Assembly: GCA_934502905.1 (NCBI GenBank)
Contig: CAKSVK010000191.1
Location: 1 to 6,241 of the forward strand
Direction of reading: 5' to 3'
Length of the DNA: 6,241 nt
Source: an uncultured Chitinophagaceae bacterium
Lineage (GTDB): Bacteria > Bacteroidota > Bacteroidia > Chitinophagales > Chitinophagaceae
The notes beneath the pieces were generated by a model. The model was not told the DNA's origin and made no database searches. It saw nothing but the letters and a program-made list of their open reading frames with translations. Of the stretch, positions 1 through 5,680 are shown piece by piece. The translations under genes were made by a program, and so were the position numbers. The stretch's first letter is position 1; the number at the start of each line of letters is the position of its first letter.

Positions 1-17
1 AGCTCAAAGAATTAAAC

Positions 18-38
18 ATATTCCTTTCTTCGGAATAT
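18..38. repeat. 7-bp inverted repeat upstream of hldD
   Basis: ATATTCC (18-24) and GGAATAT (32-38) are perfect reverse complements around a 7-nt pyrimidine-rich loop. No T-run follows, so it is a poor intrinsic terminator. It lies where the -33 region of the predicted hldD promoter would fall, so it could be an operator, the end of an upstream transcript, or chance. Confidence 0.3.
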
Positions 39-47
39 ATCAACTGT

Positions 48-55
48 TAACTTTG
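48..55 (+). promoter_or_regulatory. Predicted Bacteroidota -7 box for hldD
   Basis: TAACTTTG matches the Bacteroidota primary-sigma -7 consensus TAnnTTTG at every fixed position. Transcription would begin a few bases downstream, leaving an mRNA leader of only about 10-15 nt before the ATG at 72. No good TTG -33 element is visible at the usual distance (the sequence there is TTTCTTCGG), so the call rests on the -7 box and its position. Confidence 0.45.
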
Positions 56-71
56 CATCCTATTCTCATAT

Positions 72-1052
72 ATGGACAAAAAAAGTAAGATAGTAATAAC
101 AGGCGCTGCGGGTTTTATCGGCAGTTGCATGGTGGAATACCTGAACCAACAAGGGTACGAGAACCTGGTATTGGTAGATGAGTTTGGCAGAACGGACAAG
201 GTGCATAATCTCGAAGGCAAAAAGTTTATGGAACAGGTGGACCGGGATACATTCTTCGACTGGCTGGAAGATACCAAACCGGGCATCGACTTTATTTTTC
301 ACCTGGGTGCACGCACAGATACCACAGAATTTGATTATGCCGTTCATGAACGGTTGAACTATGAATATTCACAGGATATCTGGAATTGCTGTATCGTGCA
401 CAATATTCCCCTGGTATATGCCTCTTCTGCCGCTACTTACGGAAGCGGCGAATTGGGTTATTCCGATGATCATGCCCTGGTGGAAAAGCTGCAACCCCTG
501 AACCCGTATGGCATTTCCAAAAATGAGTTTGATAAATGGGCATTGCGCCAGCATAGTACCCCTCCCTTCTGGGCAGGATTGAAGTTCTTCAATGTATACG
601 GTCCCAATGAATACCATAAGGGGCGCATGGCCAGTGTGATATTTCATTCATTTAACCAGATACAGAAAAACGGCTTCGTCAACCTGTTTAAATCACACAA
701 ACCAGCATACCAGGATGGAGAACAGCTGAGGGATTTTATTTACGTGAAAGATATAGTAAAAGTGTGTTACTGGCTGATGGAAAATAAACCTTCTGCTGCT
801 ATTTATAACCTGGGAACCGGTAAAGCCCGTACTTTTTACGACCTGGCTACGGCTACTTTTCATGGCGCCGGCAAGCCCGTTGATATCCGGTTTATTGATA
901 TGCCGGAAGATATCCGGGAAAAATATCAGTACTTTACGGAGGCGGATATGACCAGGCTGAGAAACAGCGGTTATACAGAACCGTTTTACAGCCTGGAAGA
1001 CGGTGTAACAGATTATGTAAAAAACTACCTGCTCACCGGAAAATATTATTAA
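72..1052 (+). CDS. hldD: ADP-L-glycero-D-manno-heptose 6-epimerase
   Basis: This cytoplasmic extended short-chain dehydrogenase/reductase (326 aa) interconverts ADP-D-glycero- and ADP-L-glycero-D-manno-heptose, the last step in making the heptose donor for the LPS inner core. The sequence shows the N-terminal Rossmann NAD(P)-binding motif GAAGFIG (residues 11-17), an SSAATYG segment (118-124), the SDR YxxxK motif as YGISK (146-150), NVYGPNEYHKGRMAS (174-188) and DFIYVKD (221-227). Lys183 in HKGRMAS matches the second catalytic lysine described for E. coli HldD, and this motif separates HldD from the related GalE/RmlB epimerases. Length is close to the family's usual 310-330 aa. The ATG at 72 lies just before the glycine-rich loop, as expected. 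No Shine-Dalgarno is evident, which is normal for Bacteroidota. proC follows after 36 bp on the same strand, so the two may be co-transcribed. Confidence 0.95.
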   Translation: MDKKSKIVITGAAGFIGSCMVEYLNQQGYENLVLVDEFGRTDKVHNLEGKKFMEQVDRDTFFDWLEDTKPGIDFIFHLGARTDTTEFDYAVHERLNYEYSQDIWNCCIVHNIPLVYASSAATYGSGELGYSDDHALVEKLQPLNPYGISKNEFDKWALRQHSTPPFWAGLKFFNVYGPNEYHKGRMASVIFHSFNQIQKNGFVNLFKSHKPAYQDGEQLRDFIYVKDIVKVCYWLMENKPSAAIYNLGTGKARTFYDLATATFHGAGKPVDIRFIDMPEDIREKYQYFTEADMTRLRNSGYTEPFYSLEDGVTDYVKNYLLTGKYY

Positions 1053-1088
1053 AGCAAAATTGCACAAAGTGCATCAAAACAGATACGA

Positions 1089-1889
1089 ATGAACAAAAAA
1101 ATAGCCATCATCGGTGGTGGAAATCTCGGATCGGCCATAGCAGAGGGGCTTATACAGAGCGGGTTTGTGCACCCCGGCCAGATACTCATTACCAAACGGA
1201 ATATAAAAACGCTGGCAAAGCTGGAAGAGAAAGGGATTTTGGTAAGTAACGACAACGCGGAAGCAGTAAAATTTGCCGATCTGGTGATCCTGGCGATCAA
1301 ACCTTTCCAGGTGAGCGATGTACTGAGCAGCCTGCAACTGCTGTTTGATGAGAACCGGCATGTGCTGGTGTCCGTTGTAACAGGTGTCTCTATCTCAGAT
1401 ATACATGAAGCGCTGAATAAAAAAATATCAACGGTAAGGGCTATGCCCAATACTGCCATTGCCATACAGGAAAGCATGACCTGCATCAGCGCCAGGGATG
1501 TAAGCTCTCAGCAACTGGAATATGTGCAGGAGCTCTTCAACCATCTCGGTAAGGTGGTAGTAATAGAAGAAAAGCTGATGAATGCCGCTACCGTACTGGC
1601 TGCCTGCGGCACCGCCTATGCATTGCGGTATGTAAGAGCCAATATACAGGGAGGCATAGAAATAGGATTTGATGCCAGTACCGCCAACCTGATCGCTGCA
1701 CAAACGGTAAAAGGAGCAGTAGAGCTGCTGCTGCAAAAGCATACACATCCGGAACAGGAAATTGATAAGGTAACCACCCCTAAAGGCTGTACCATCGCGG
1801 GTCTCAACGAGATGGAGCACCAGGGATTCAGCTCTTCCCTGATCAAAGGCGTTATTGCCAGCTACGATAAGATATCTGCTGAATCATAG
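1089..1889 (+). CDS. proC: Pyrroline-5-carboxylate reductase
   Basis: This cytoplasmic enzyme reduces 1-pyrroline-5-carboxylate to L-proline with NAD(P)H, the final step of proline synthesis. At 266 aa it is full length for the family. The N-terminal Rossmann domain begins with IIGGGNLGSAIAEG (residues 7-20, dinucleotide loop GGGNLG at 9-14). AIKP (69-72) and RAMPNT (117-122) are conserved P5CR landmarks. The C-terminal helical dimerisation domain carries the family signature as TTPKGCTIAGL (229-239). Where many P5CRs have SGSGPAY, this protein reads AACGTAYALRY (171-181). I believe this variant is common in Bacteroidota, and it does not suggest loss of function. The gene starts 36 bp after hldD and ends 17 bp before the GlmU-like gene, which fits an operon. 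The upstream region is A-rich (ACAGATACGA) with no clear Shine-Dalgarno. Confidence 0.95.
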   Translation: MNKKIAIIGGGNLGSAIAEGLIQSGFVHPGQILITKRNIKTLAKLEEKGILVSNDNAEAVKFADLVILAIKPFQVSDVLSSLQLLFDENRHVLVSVVTGVSISDIHEALNKKISTVRAMPNTAIAIQESMTCISARDVSSQQLEYVQELFNHLGKVVVIEEKLMNAATVLAACGTAYALRYVRANIQGGIEIGFDASTANLIAAQTVKGAVELLLQKHTHPEQEIDKVTTPKGCTIAGLNEMEHQGFSSSLIKGVIASYDKISAES

Positions 1890-1906
1890 CCGGTAAATAC
1901 GCGCAA

Positions 1907-3055
1907 ATGAAAATCGTCCTGTTTGACAACCTGCAACGCGACTGGCTTCACCCTTTTACTAAAACCAGGCCTGTATCGGCTTTGTTTTCGGGGATGTACA
2001 CCAACCTCAGGAGGTGGGAACTGCATACGGGACTACCGGCATTTGCATTAACAGCTGCTTACCTGCAGCCGGCATGGCCACTACCTTCCCCCGGAGACGA
2101 AGTATTACTGGTGGATGCTTCCATTCTACCGGATCCAACACTGGTGAAAGCCTTATTGCAACTGGAGAAGGACGAGGCATTGCTGCAAGACGGCAGGCTG
2201 ATGGCAGGACGGTCCTCTTCTTTTACGCCACAATTCCCGGTTACCAAAGAAAGTTTTCTAACATATACAGATTACAAAGAAGCTGTTAAACAAATATCAT
2301 ATCCCTGGCATATTTTTCAATACAATGCGGCGTTGATCGCATCCGATTTTGAGATATCCAAACCTGCAAATTATTTTCCCCCAACTCCATCCAATAGAAT
2401 CACCGGCGGACAGGATGTTTTTCAGGGGAAAAATGTAAGGATGGAACATTGTATGCTGAACACCACCGCAGGTCCTGTTATTATCGGGCACAACACCACC
2501 ATATTGGAAGGAACGGTAATTTATGGTCCATGTGCAATCGGCAGTCACTCGGTCATCAAAGCCGGGACAAAGATTTATAGCGCCAGTATTGGCGATAGCT
2601 GCACTGCAGGTGGGGAAATAAAGAACAGCGTCATTATGGATTACAGCAATAAAGCGCATGACGGTTATCTTGGCGACTCCGTCATTGGCGAATGGTGCAA
2701 CCTGGGCGCCGGCACCAGCAATTCGAATGTAAAAAATGACGCCGCCGATATCAGGATCAATATTGGCGGGGAAATGATCAATGCAGGACTTAAATGCGGG
2801 TTACTCATGGGTGACTATACCCGCTGCGCCATCAACACCTCTTTTAATACCGCCACCATGGCAGGTGTTGCTTCCAACATTTTCGGAGCAGGCCTGACCC
2901 CCAAATCATTACAGGACTTTACATGGGGATACACAGAACGGTATATCTTCGAAAAAGCGATCGAACATATCAGTAACTGGAAACGCCTGAAACACCAGGT
3001 GCTGACAGAAAATGAGATCCAGGTCTTAAGCTGCCTGTACGGCCCCAATACCTGA
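1907..3055 (+). CDS. GlmU-like bifunctional sugar-1-phosphate nucleotidyltransferase/acetyltransferase (Bacteroidota type)
   Basis: This 382-aa protein resembles the alternative GlmU family of Bacteroidota (TIGR03991-like, recognised from memory). That family is annotated as making UDP-GlcNAc by acetylating GlcN-1-P and transferring UMP. The N-terminal part (about 1-150) opens with LFDNLQRDWLHPFTKTRPVS (5-24), like the NTP_transf_4 domain. It lacks the LAAGxGTRM loop of classical GlmU. From about residue 165 there is a left-handed beta-helix with hexapeptide repeats (GPVIIGHNTTILEG 189-202, AIGSHSVIKAGTKI 210-223). NKAHDGYLGDSVIG (248-261) and NLGAGTSNSN (265-274) align with the KAGHLTYLGD and NIGAGTITCN region of E. 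coli GlmU, and His251 matches its acetyltransferase histidine 363. The acetyltransferase-like half is therefore well supported. The exact substrate of the N-terminal half is inferred. The start lies 17 bp after proC and the stop is 35 bp from the convergent FKBP gene. Confidence 0.85.
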   Translation: MKIVLFDNLQRDWLHPFTKTRPVSALFSGMYTNLRRWELHTGLPAFALTAAYLQPAWPLPSPGDEVLLVDASILPDPTLVKALLQLEKDEALLQDGRLMAGRSSSFTPQFPVTKESFLTYTDYKEAVKQISYPWHIFQYNAALIASDFEISKPANYFPPTPSNRITGGQDVFQGKNVRMEHCMLNTTAGPVIIGHNTTILEGTVIYGPCAIGSHSVIKAGTKIYSASIGDSCTAGGEIKNSVIMDYSNKAHDGYLGDSVIGEWCNLGAGTSNSNVKNDAADIRINIGGEMINAGLKCGLLMGDYTRCAINTSFNTATMAGVASNIFGAGLTPKSLQDFTWGYTERYIFEKAIEHISNWKRLKHQVLTENEIQVLSCLYGPNT

Positions 3056-3090
3056 ATCTCGCGATCATATCGTATATATCACGGATGAGA

Positions 3091-3519
3091 TCAGTCTATA
3101 CCCACCAGCTCTACATCAAATATCAGTTCCTTGCCCGCCAGTGAATGATTGGCATCCAGTATTACCACATCTTCCTTTACTTCTGTTACTACTACATTTA
3201 CGGGGTATCCCTGTTGGTTCTGGAGGGTAAGCTGCATACCGGGTTCCAGCTTCATATCTGCCGGAACATGTTCCCTCGGGAACTCGATCACAGCATCTTC
3301 ATTTCTCAGGCCATAGCCGTCTTCGGGCGTTATATTGATGCTCTTTTTTTCACCTACGGCCATCCCCTCTACCCCGGTATCAAAACCTTTGATCATTTGT
3401 CCTGCACCTACCGTAAACTCCAGCGGTTCACGTCCAACCGAGGAATCGAACTGGCTGCCGTCTGTTAACCGACCCGTATAATGAACACGAACCTTATCTC
3501 CCTTTTTTGCCTGTTGCAT
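3091..3519 (-). CDS. FKBP-type peptidyl-prolyl cis-trans isomerase, SlyD-like
   Basis: This 142-aa protein should catalyse prolyl-bond isomerisation and act as a folding chaperone in the cytoplasm, since it has no signal peptide. The FKBP fold is split in the way typical of SlyD. The first part carries VHYTGRLTDGSQFDSS (12-27), LEFTVGAGQMIKGFD (33-47), GMAVGEKK (52-59) and TPEDGYG (64-70). An inserted IF (insert-in-flap) chaperone domain spans about 72-120. The chain returns to FKBP with DANHSLAGKELIFDVEL (122-138). The NH-LAGK-L-F-V pattern at the end is characteristic of SlyD/FkpB rather than single-domain FKBPs. E. coli SlyD carries a long His/Cys-rich metal-binding tail that is absent here: the protein stops at VGID, so a role in nickel delivery is unlikely. 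It is transcribed alone, convergent with the GlmU-like gene and divergent from namZ. Confidence 0.93.
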   Translation of the reverse strand: MQQAKKGDKVRVHYTGRLTDGSQFDSSVGREPLEFTVGAGQMIKGFDTGVEGMAVGEKKSINITPEDGYGLRNEDAVIEFPREHVPADMKLEPGMQLTLQNQQGYPVNVVVTEVKEDVVILDANHSLAGKELIFDVELVGID

Positions 3520-3620
3520 ATTATATATTTATAATGAAAAAATGAGGGGAAAGATATGGCTTTTCTCCTGCTTATTATAAAATCTTTGATGATATTTGTT
3601 TTAATATAACAATACCGCAC
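3520..3620. promoter_or_regulatory. Divergent intergenic region with candidate promoters for the FKBP gene and namZ
   Basis: These 101 bp must hold both start regions. On the minus strand, TATCTTTC (plus-strand positions 3549-3556) differs from TAnnTTTG at the last base and would give a leader of roughly 25 nt for the FKBP gene. On the plus strand, GATATTTG (3591-3598) differs at the first base and would give a short leader for namZ. Neither has a clear TTG at the -33 distance. The sequence is AT-rich throughout. These are weak, consensus-based guesses. Confidence 0.25.
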
Positions 3621-4931
3621 ATGCCTTTGCTATTTAAACCTGTTTTTCTCTTTCTTTTGACAATACTATCTGTAAAAAACAAGTGCAACGATCACAAAAC
3701 AGCCGGTGAAGCGATAGCCGCTACAGACCGCGCAGACACGTCTTTTACTGAGATCATGCCCGGCAGTGCCCGGATAAATGTATATCTTCCATTGTTGAAA
3801 GGACAACGGGCAGCGCTCTTTGCCAACCATACCTCCATGGTAAAAGACAAACACCTTGCAGATGTATTGGTAGAAAATGGGATAACAATAAAAAAGGTGT
3901 TCGCGCCGGAACATGGGTTTCGCGGAAAAGCAGATGCCGGCGAAAAAGTCGGCAACAGTATTGATGCCGAAACCGGTATACCTGTTGTCTCTTTATACGG
4001 TCCGAAAAGAAAGCCCTCAGCAGAGGATATGCAGGATGTAGATATCGTGATCTTTGATATACAGGATGTGGGCGTCCGTTTTTATACCTATATATCCTCT
4101 CTGCAGGATATAATGGAAGCCTGTATAACATTTAACAAGCCGCTGATGGTCATGGACAGACCAAACCCTAACGGGTTTTATGTGGACGGACCTGTGCTGG
4201 ACATGCAATACAAATCCTTTGTAGGCATGCAGCCTGTTCCCGTCGTGTATGGAATGACGATCGGCGAATATGCTGCAATGTTATTAAAAGAGAATATGCT
4301 GACGGTGAAATCTCCTATCACAACAGTCAACATCGACGACGCAGCAAAACCTGAAAAAAAGTTTTCACTCACTATCATCAAAAACGAAAACTATACCCAT
4401 CGTTCCAGGTATGTGCTCCCGGTAAAACCTTCTCCCAACCTGCCGGACATCCAGACCATCTATCTTTATCCCTCCACCTGTTTTTTTGAAGGCACCGTAT
4501 TGAGTGAGGGAAGAGGTACGGACAAGCCGTTTAAAGTGTTTGGGCATCCGGCCCTGCCTGACAACCTGTATTCATTTACACCGAACCCCACGGATGGCGC
4601 CAAGCATTCCAAACTATACGGGCAAAAATGTTATGGATGGAACCTGGATGGCACTGTGGAAGAGGTATTAAAAGAAGTAGATAACAGGATCCAGTTGAAA
4701 TACCTGGCAGAAGCCTACCGCCTGTTCCCGGATAAACAAAAGTTCTTCATCCTGCCCAAATCCGGAAAAATGGAAGAGTCCTTTTTCAATAAGCTGGCAG
4801 GTAATAACGAGCTCTGGCAACAGTTAAAAAACGGCGTATCGGAGGATGAAATCCGCAAAAGCTGGGAACCCGCGCTGGGCACATTCAGGCAAATGCGGAA
4901 AAAACATTTGTTATACGAGGATTTTGAGTAA
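3621..4931 (+). CDS. namZ: Exo-beta-N-acetylmuramidase NamZ family (DUF1343) protein, exported
   Basis: NamZ (GH171, DUF1343) proteins remove MurNAc from the non-reducing end of peptidoglycan fragments, for cell-wall turnover and MurNAc recycling. This 436-aa protein matches the family along its length: FANHTS (67-72), FAPEHGFRGKADAG (94-107, containing the presumed catalytic Glu-His), SLYGP (124-128), FDIQDVGVRFYTY (145-157), DRPNPNG (179-185), PSPNLP (270-275), YPSTCFFEGTVLSEGRGT (283-300) and a final WEPAL...Y-DFE stretch (415-436). Residues 7-18 form a hydrophobic segment after Lys6, consistent with a signal peptide. Cys22 could suggest a lipoprotein, but the preceding residues KNK are a poor lipobox, so simple periplasmic export or membrane anchoring is also possible. 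A start at Met46 would lose the signal, so the ATG at 3621 is preferred. Substrate and activity are inferred from the family. Confidence 0.88.
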   Translation: MPLLFKPVFLFLLTILSVKNKCNDHKTAGEAIAATDRADTSFTEIMPGSARINVYLPLLKGQRAALFANHTSMVKDKHLADVLVENGITIKKVFAPEHGFRGKADAGEKVGNSIDAETGIPVVSLYGPKRKPSAEDMQDVDIVIFDIQDVGVRFYTYISSLQDIMEACITFNKPLMVMDRPNPNGFYVDGPVLDMQYKSFVGMQPVPVVYGMTIGEYAAMLLKENMLTVKSPITTVNIDDAAKPEKKFSLTIIKNENYTHRSRYVLPVKPSPNLPDIQTIYLYPSTCFFEGTVLSEGRGTDKPFKVFGHPALPDNLYSFTPNPTDGAKHSKLYGQKCYGWNLDGTVEEVLKEVDNRIQLKYLAEAYRLFPDKQKFFILPKSGKMEESFFNKLAGNNELWQQLKNGVSEDEIRKSWEPALGTFRQMRKKHLLYEDFE

Positions 4932-5200
4932 AAAAGATCCCTTTCGCCATTTCGATCGGGCCAGGTGCAGTCCGCGAGCCAGAAACCACCATCCAGGCAT
5001 GTCATTGACGGTCGGGAAAGTTCCGTCCTTTCGAGTATCCTATTAGTGTCCTCAATCATTGAACCGTGACATATAAGGTAAACGATGATGAGTTGACTGA
5101 TCTCTTCATTGAGCATATTACATCAGGGTTCTATAGTCGAAGCCACAGTCGTGTCAAAGCTTAATCAATCCTGCATTTTGCGGGACGGGGAATTGTGGTA

Positions 5201-5371
5201 ATGGAAACAAATCAATATTTCGCCGCGCTGCGGCTGGTAATACTAACGATTTCCTATGTGCTACAATATTTGTGGTACGCTCCACCTTTTTGCAGGTTGT
5301 TGATTCTTAGCATCTTACCTCACATGTCATGGGCAGCCCTTTGGAGGTATTTTACCCATCGCGTTCCTTAA
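5201..5371 (+). CDS. Possible small hydrophobic two-helix membrane protein (unassigned)
   Basis: ATG at 5201 to TAA at 5369-5371 encodes 56 aa. After a polar start (METNQY) nearly the whole chain is hydrophobic and aromatic: ALRLVILTISYVLQYLWY (about 9-26) and FCRLLILSILPHMSWAALW (30-48) could be two membrane-spanning segments separated by APP. The C-terminus is RYFTHRVP. A G-rich stretch (GGGACGGGG, 5182-5190) lies upstream but is not a convincing ribosome binding site. The frame stays open upstream to a TAA at 5162-5164. I do not recognise any family. It may be a real small protein, the tail of a decayed gene, or a chance frame. The last is quite likely for its length. Confidence 0.2.
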   Translation: METNQYFAALRLVILTISYVLQYLWYAPPFCRLLILSILPHMSWAALWRYFTHRVP

Positions 5372-5377
5372 GATAAC

Positions 5378-5430
5378 GGCTATGGTGGGGACGCTGACCG
5401 TGGCGCGCCGTAGTTTGTGTCCCACAAGCC
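5378..5430. repeat. Imperfect stem-loop of 11 base pairs
   Basis: GGCT (5378-5381) pairs with AGCC (5427-5430), and GTGGGGAC (5385-5392) pairs with GTCCCAC (5419-5425) with one bulged G. An asymmetric internal loop (ATG against A) separates the two helices. The 26-nt apical loop contains the 8-bp palindrome GGCGCGCC (5402-5409). No T-run follows (the next bases are ACTTATTATC), so it is not a typical intrinsic terminator. It could be a structured RNA element or an inverted repeat left by a mobile element. Confidence 0.35.
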
Positions 5431-5466
5431 ACTTATTATCAATGACATTTTAATAAAATCGATAAC

Positions 5467-5486
5467 GGATCATTATGGATCATCAT
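5467..5486. repeat. Tandem 10-bp repeat, two copies
   Basis: GGATCATTAT (5467-5476) is followed directly by GGATCATCAT (5477-5486), with 9 of 10 bases identical. Spacing of about one helical turn would suit a protein binding site, but two short copies in AT-rich DNA may arise by chance. Confidence 0.3.
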
Positions 5487-5608
5487 ATAAATGTTATTAT
5501 GGCAAATAACCCTATGATAAATCACGGGTACCCAACCGTCATAAACCCCGCTTCGTATAATAAAAGGTAGCTTATCCATGTTTAAATAATGTTATAAAGC
5601 AAAAGGTG

Positions 5609-5636
5609 TTGGCGGGAAATAACTAACTTACTATTG
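5609..5636 (+). promoter_or_regulatory. Predicted promoter for the ECF sigma factor gene
   Basis: TTG (5609-5611) lies 17 bp before TACTATTG (5629-5636). The latter matches TAnnTTTG at all fixed positions but one. This arrangement fits the Bacteroidota primary-sigma promoter, with a start a few bases downstream and a leader of about 40 nt to the TTG start codon at 5681. Confidence 0.4.
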
Positions 5637-5670
5637 ATAAAAGACAACGGAAAAAGGCAACATAAAATAC

Positions 5671-5676
5671 GAGAGG
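5671..5676 (+). promoter_or_regulatory. Ribosome binding site supporting a TTG start
   Basis: GAGAGG lies 4 bp before the TTG at 5681. The first in-frame ATG (5714, Met12) has no purine-rich stretch at a suitable distance, so this element favours the TTG. The match is partial and the spacing short. Confidence 0.4.
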
Positions 5677-5680
5677 CAAT

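Larger units (their letters stand above)
4932..5680. other. 749-bp gap without a recognised gene
   Basis: No tRNA T-loop, rRNA, CRISPR repeat or recognisable transposase is visible on either strand. The first part (4932-5430) is of mixed composition and contains short open frames. The longest on the plus strand that begins with ATG and is not the shadow of a neighbouring gene is at 5201-5371. A 32-codon GTG frame (5066-5164) lies upstream in the same reading frame, and an imperfect hairpin lies at 5378-5430. The second part (about 5431-5680) is clearly AT-rich, with small dyads (5447-5459, 5493-5510) and a tandem 10-mer (5467-5486), and probably acts as the control region of the sigma factor. 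I saw no strong intrinsic terminator after namZ. Decayed coding DNA or an unrecognised RNA are both possible. Confidence 0.6.

Noticed and set aside
1061..1073. TGCAC-AAA-GTGCA hairpin between hldD and proC as a terminator
   Set aside because: The stem has only 5 bp and no T-run follows. The 36-bp gap and the next gene's position fit read-through better.
2014..2289. Plus-strand frame of 91 aa inside the GlmU-like gene
   Set aside because: It lies wholly within a gene with strong family motifs in another frame, and its composition (Gly/Arg/Thr-rich) is typical of a shadow.
3056..3090. Bidirectional terminator between the convergent GlmU-like and FKBP genes
   Set aside because: Only scattered 4-5 bp complementarity (ATCTC/GAGAT, CGAT/ATCG) is present, without a stable stem or T-tracts.
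3754..4131. Minus-strand frame of 125 aa antisense to namZ
   Set aside because: It is covered by conserved namZ motifs on the other strand and has no recognisable features of its own.
5016..5032. GAAAG/CTTTC stem after namZ as a terminator
   Set aside because: The stem has 5 bp with a 7-nt loop and no following T-run, so it is too weak to support.
4846..5046. Plus-strand open frame overlapping the end of namZ
   Set aside because: It begins inside namZ in another frame, is rich in Arg/Lys/His with no domain-like pattern, and looks like an out-of-frame shadow.
4715..5116. Minus-strand open frame of 133 aa, partly outside namZ
   Set aside because: Nearly half of it is antisense to the conserved 3' end of namZ. 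The part outside (MLNEEISQLIIVYLICHG...) resembles no family I recognise, and there is no start signal.
4932..5440. Insertion-sequence or transposase remnant
   Set aside because: No DDE or HUH motif, matching terminal inverted repeats or target-site duplication could be identified by eye.
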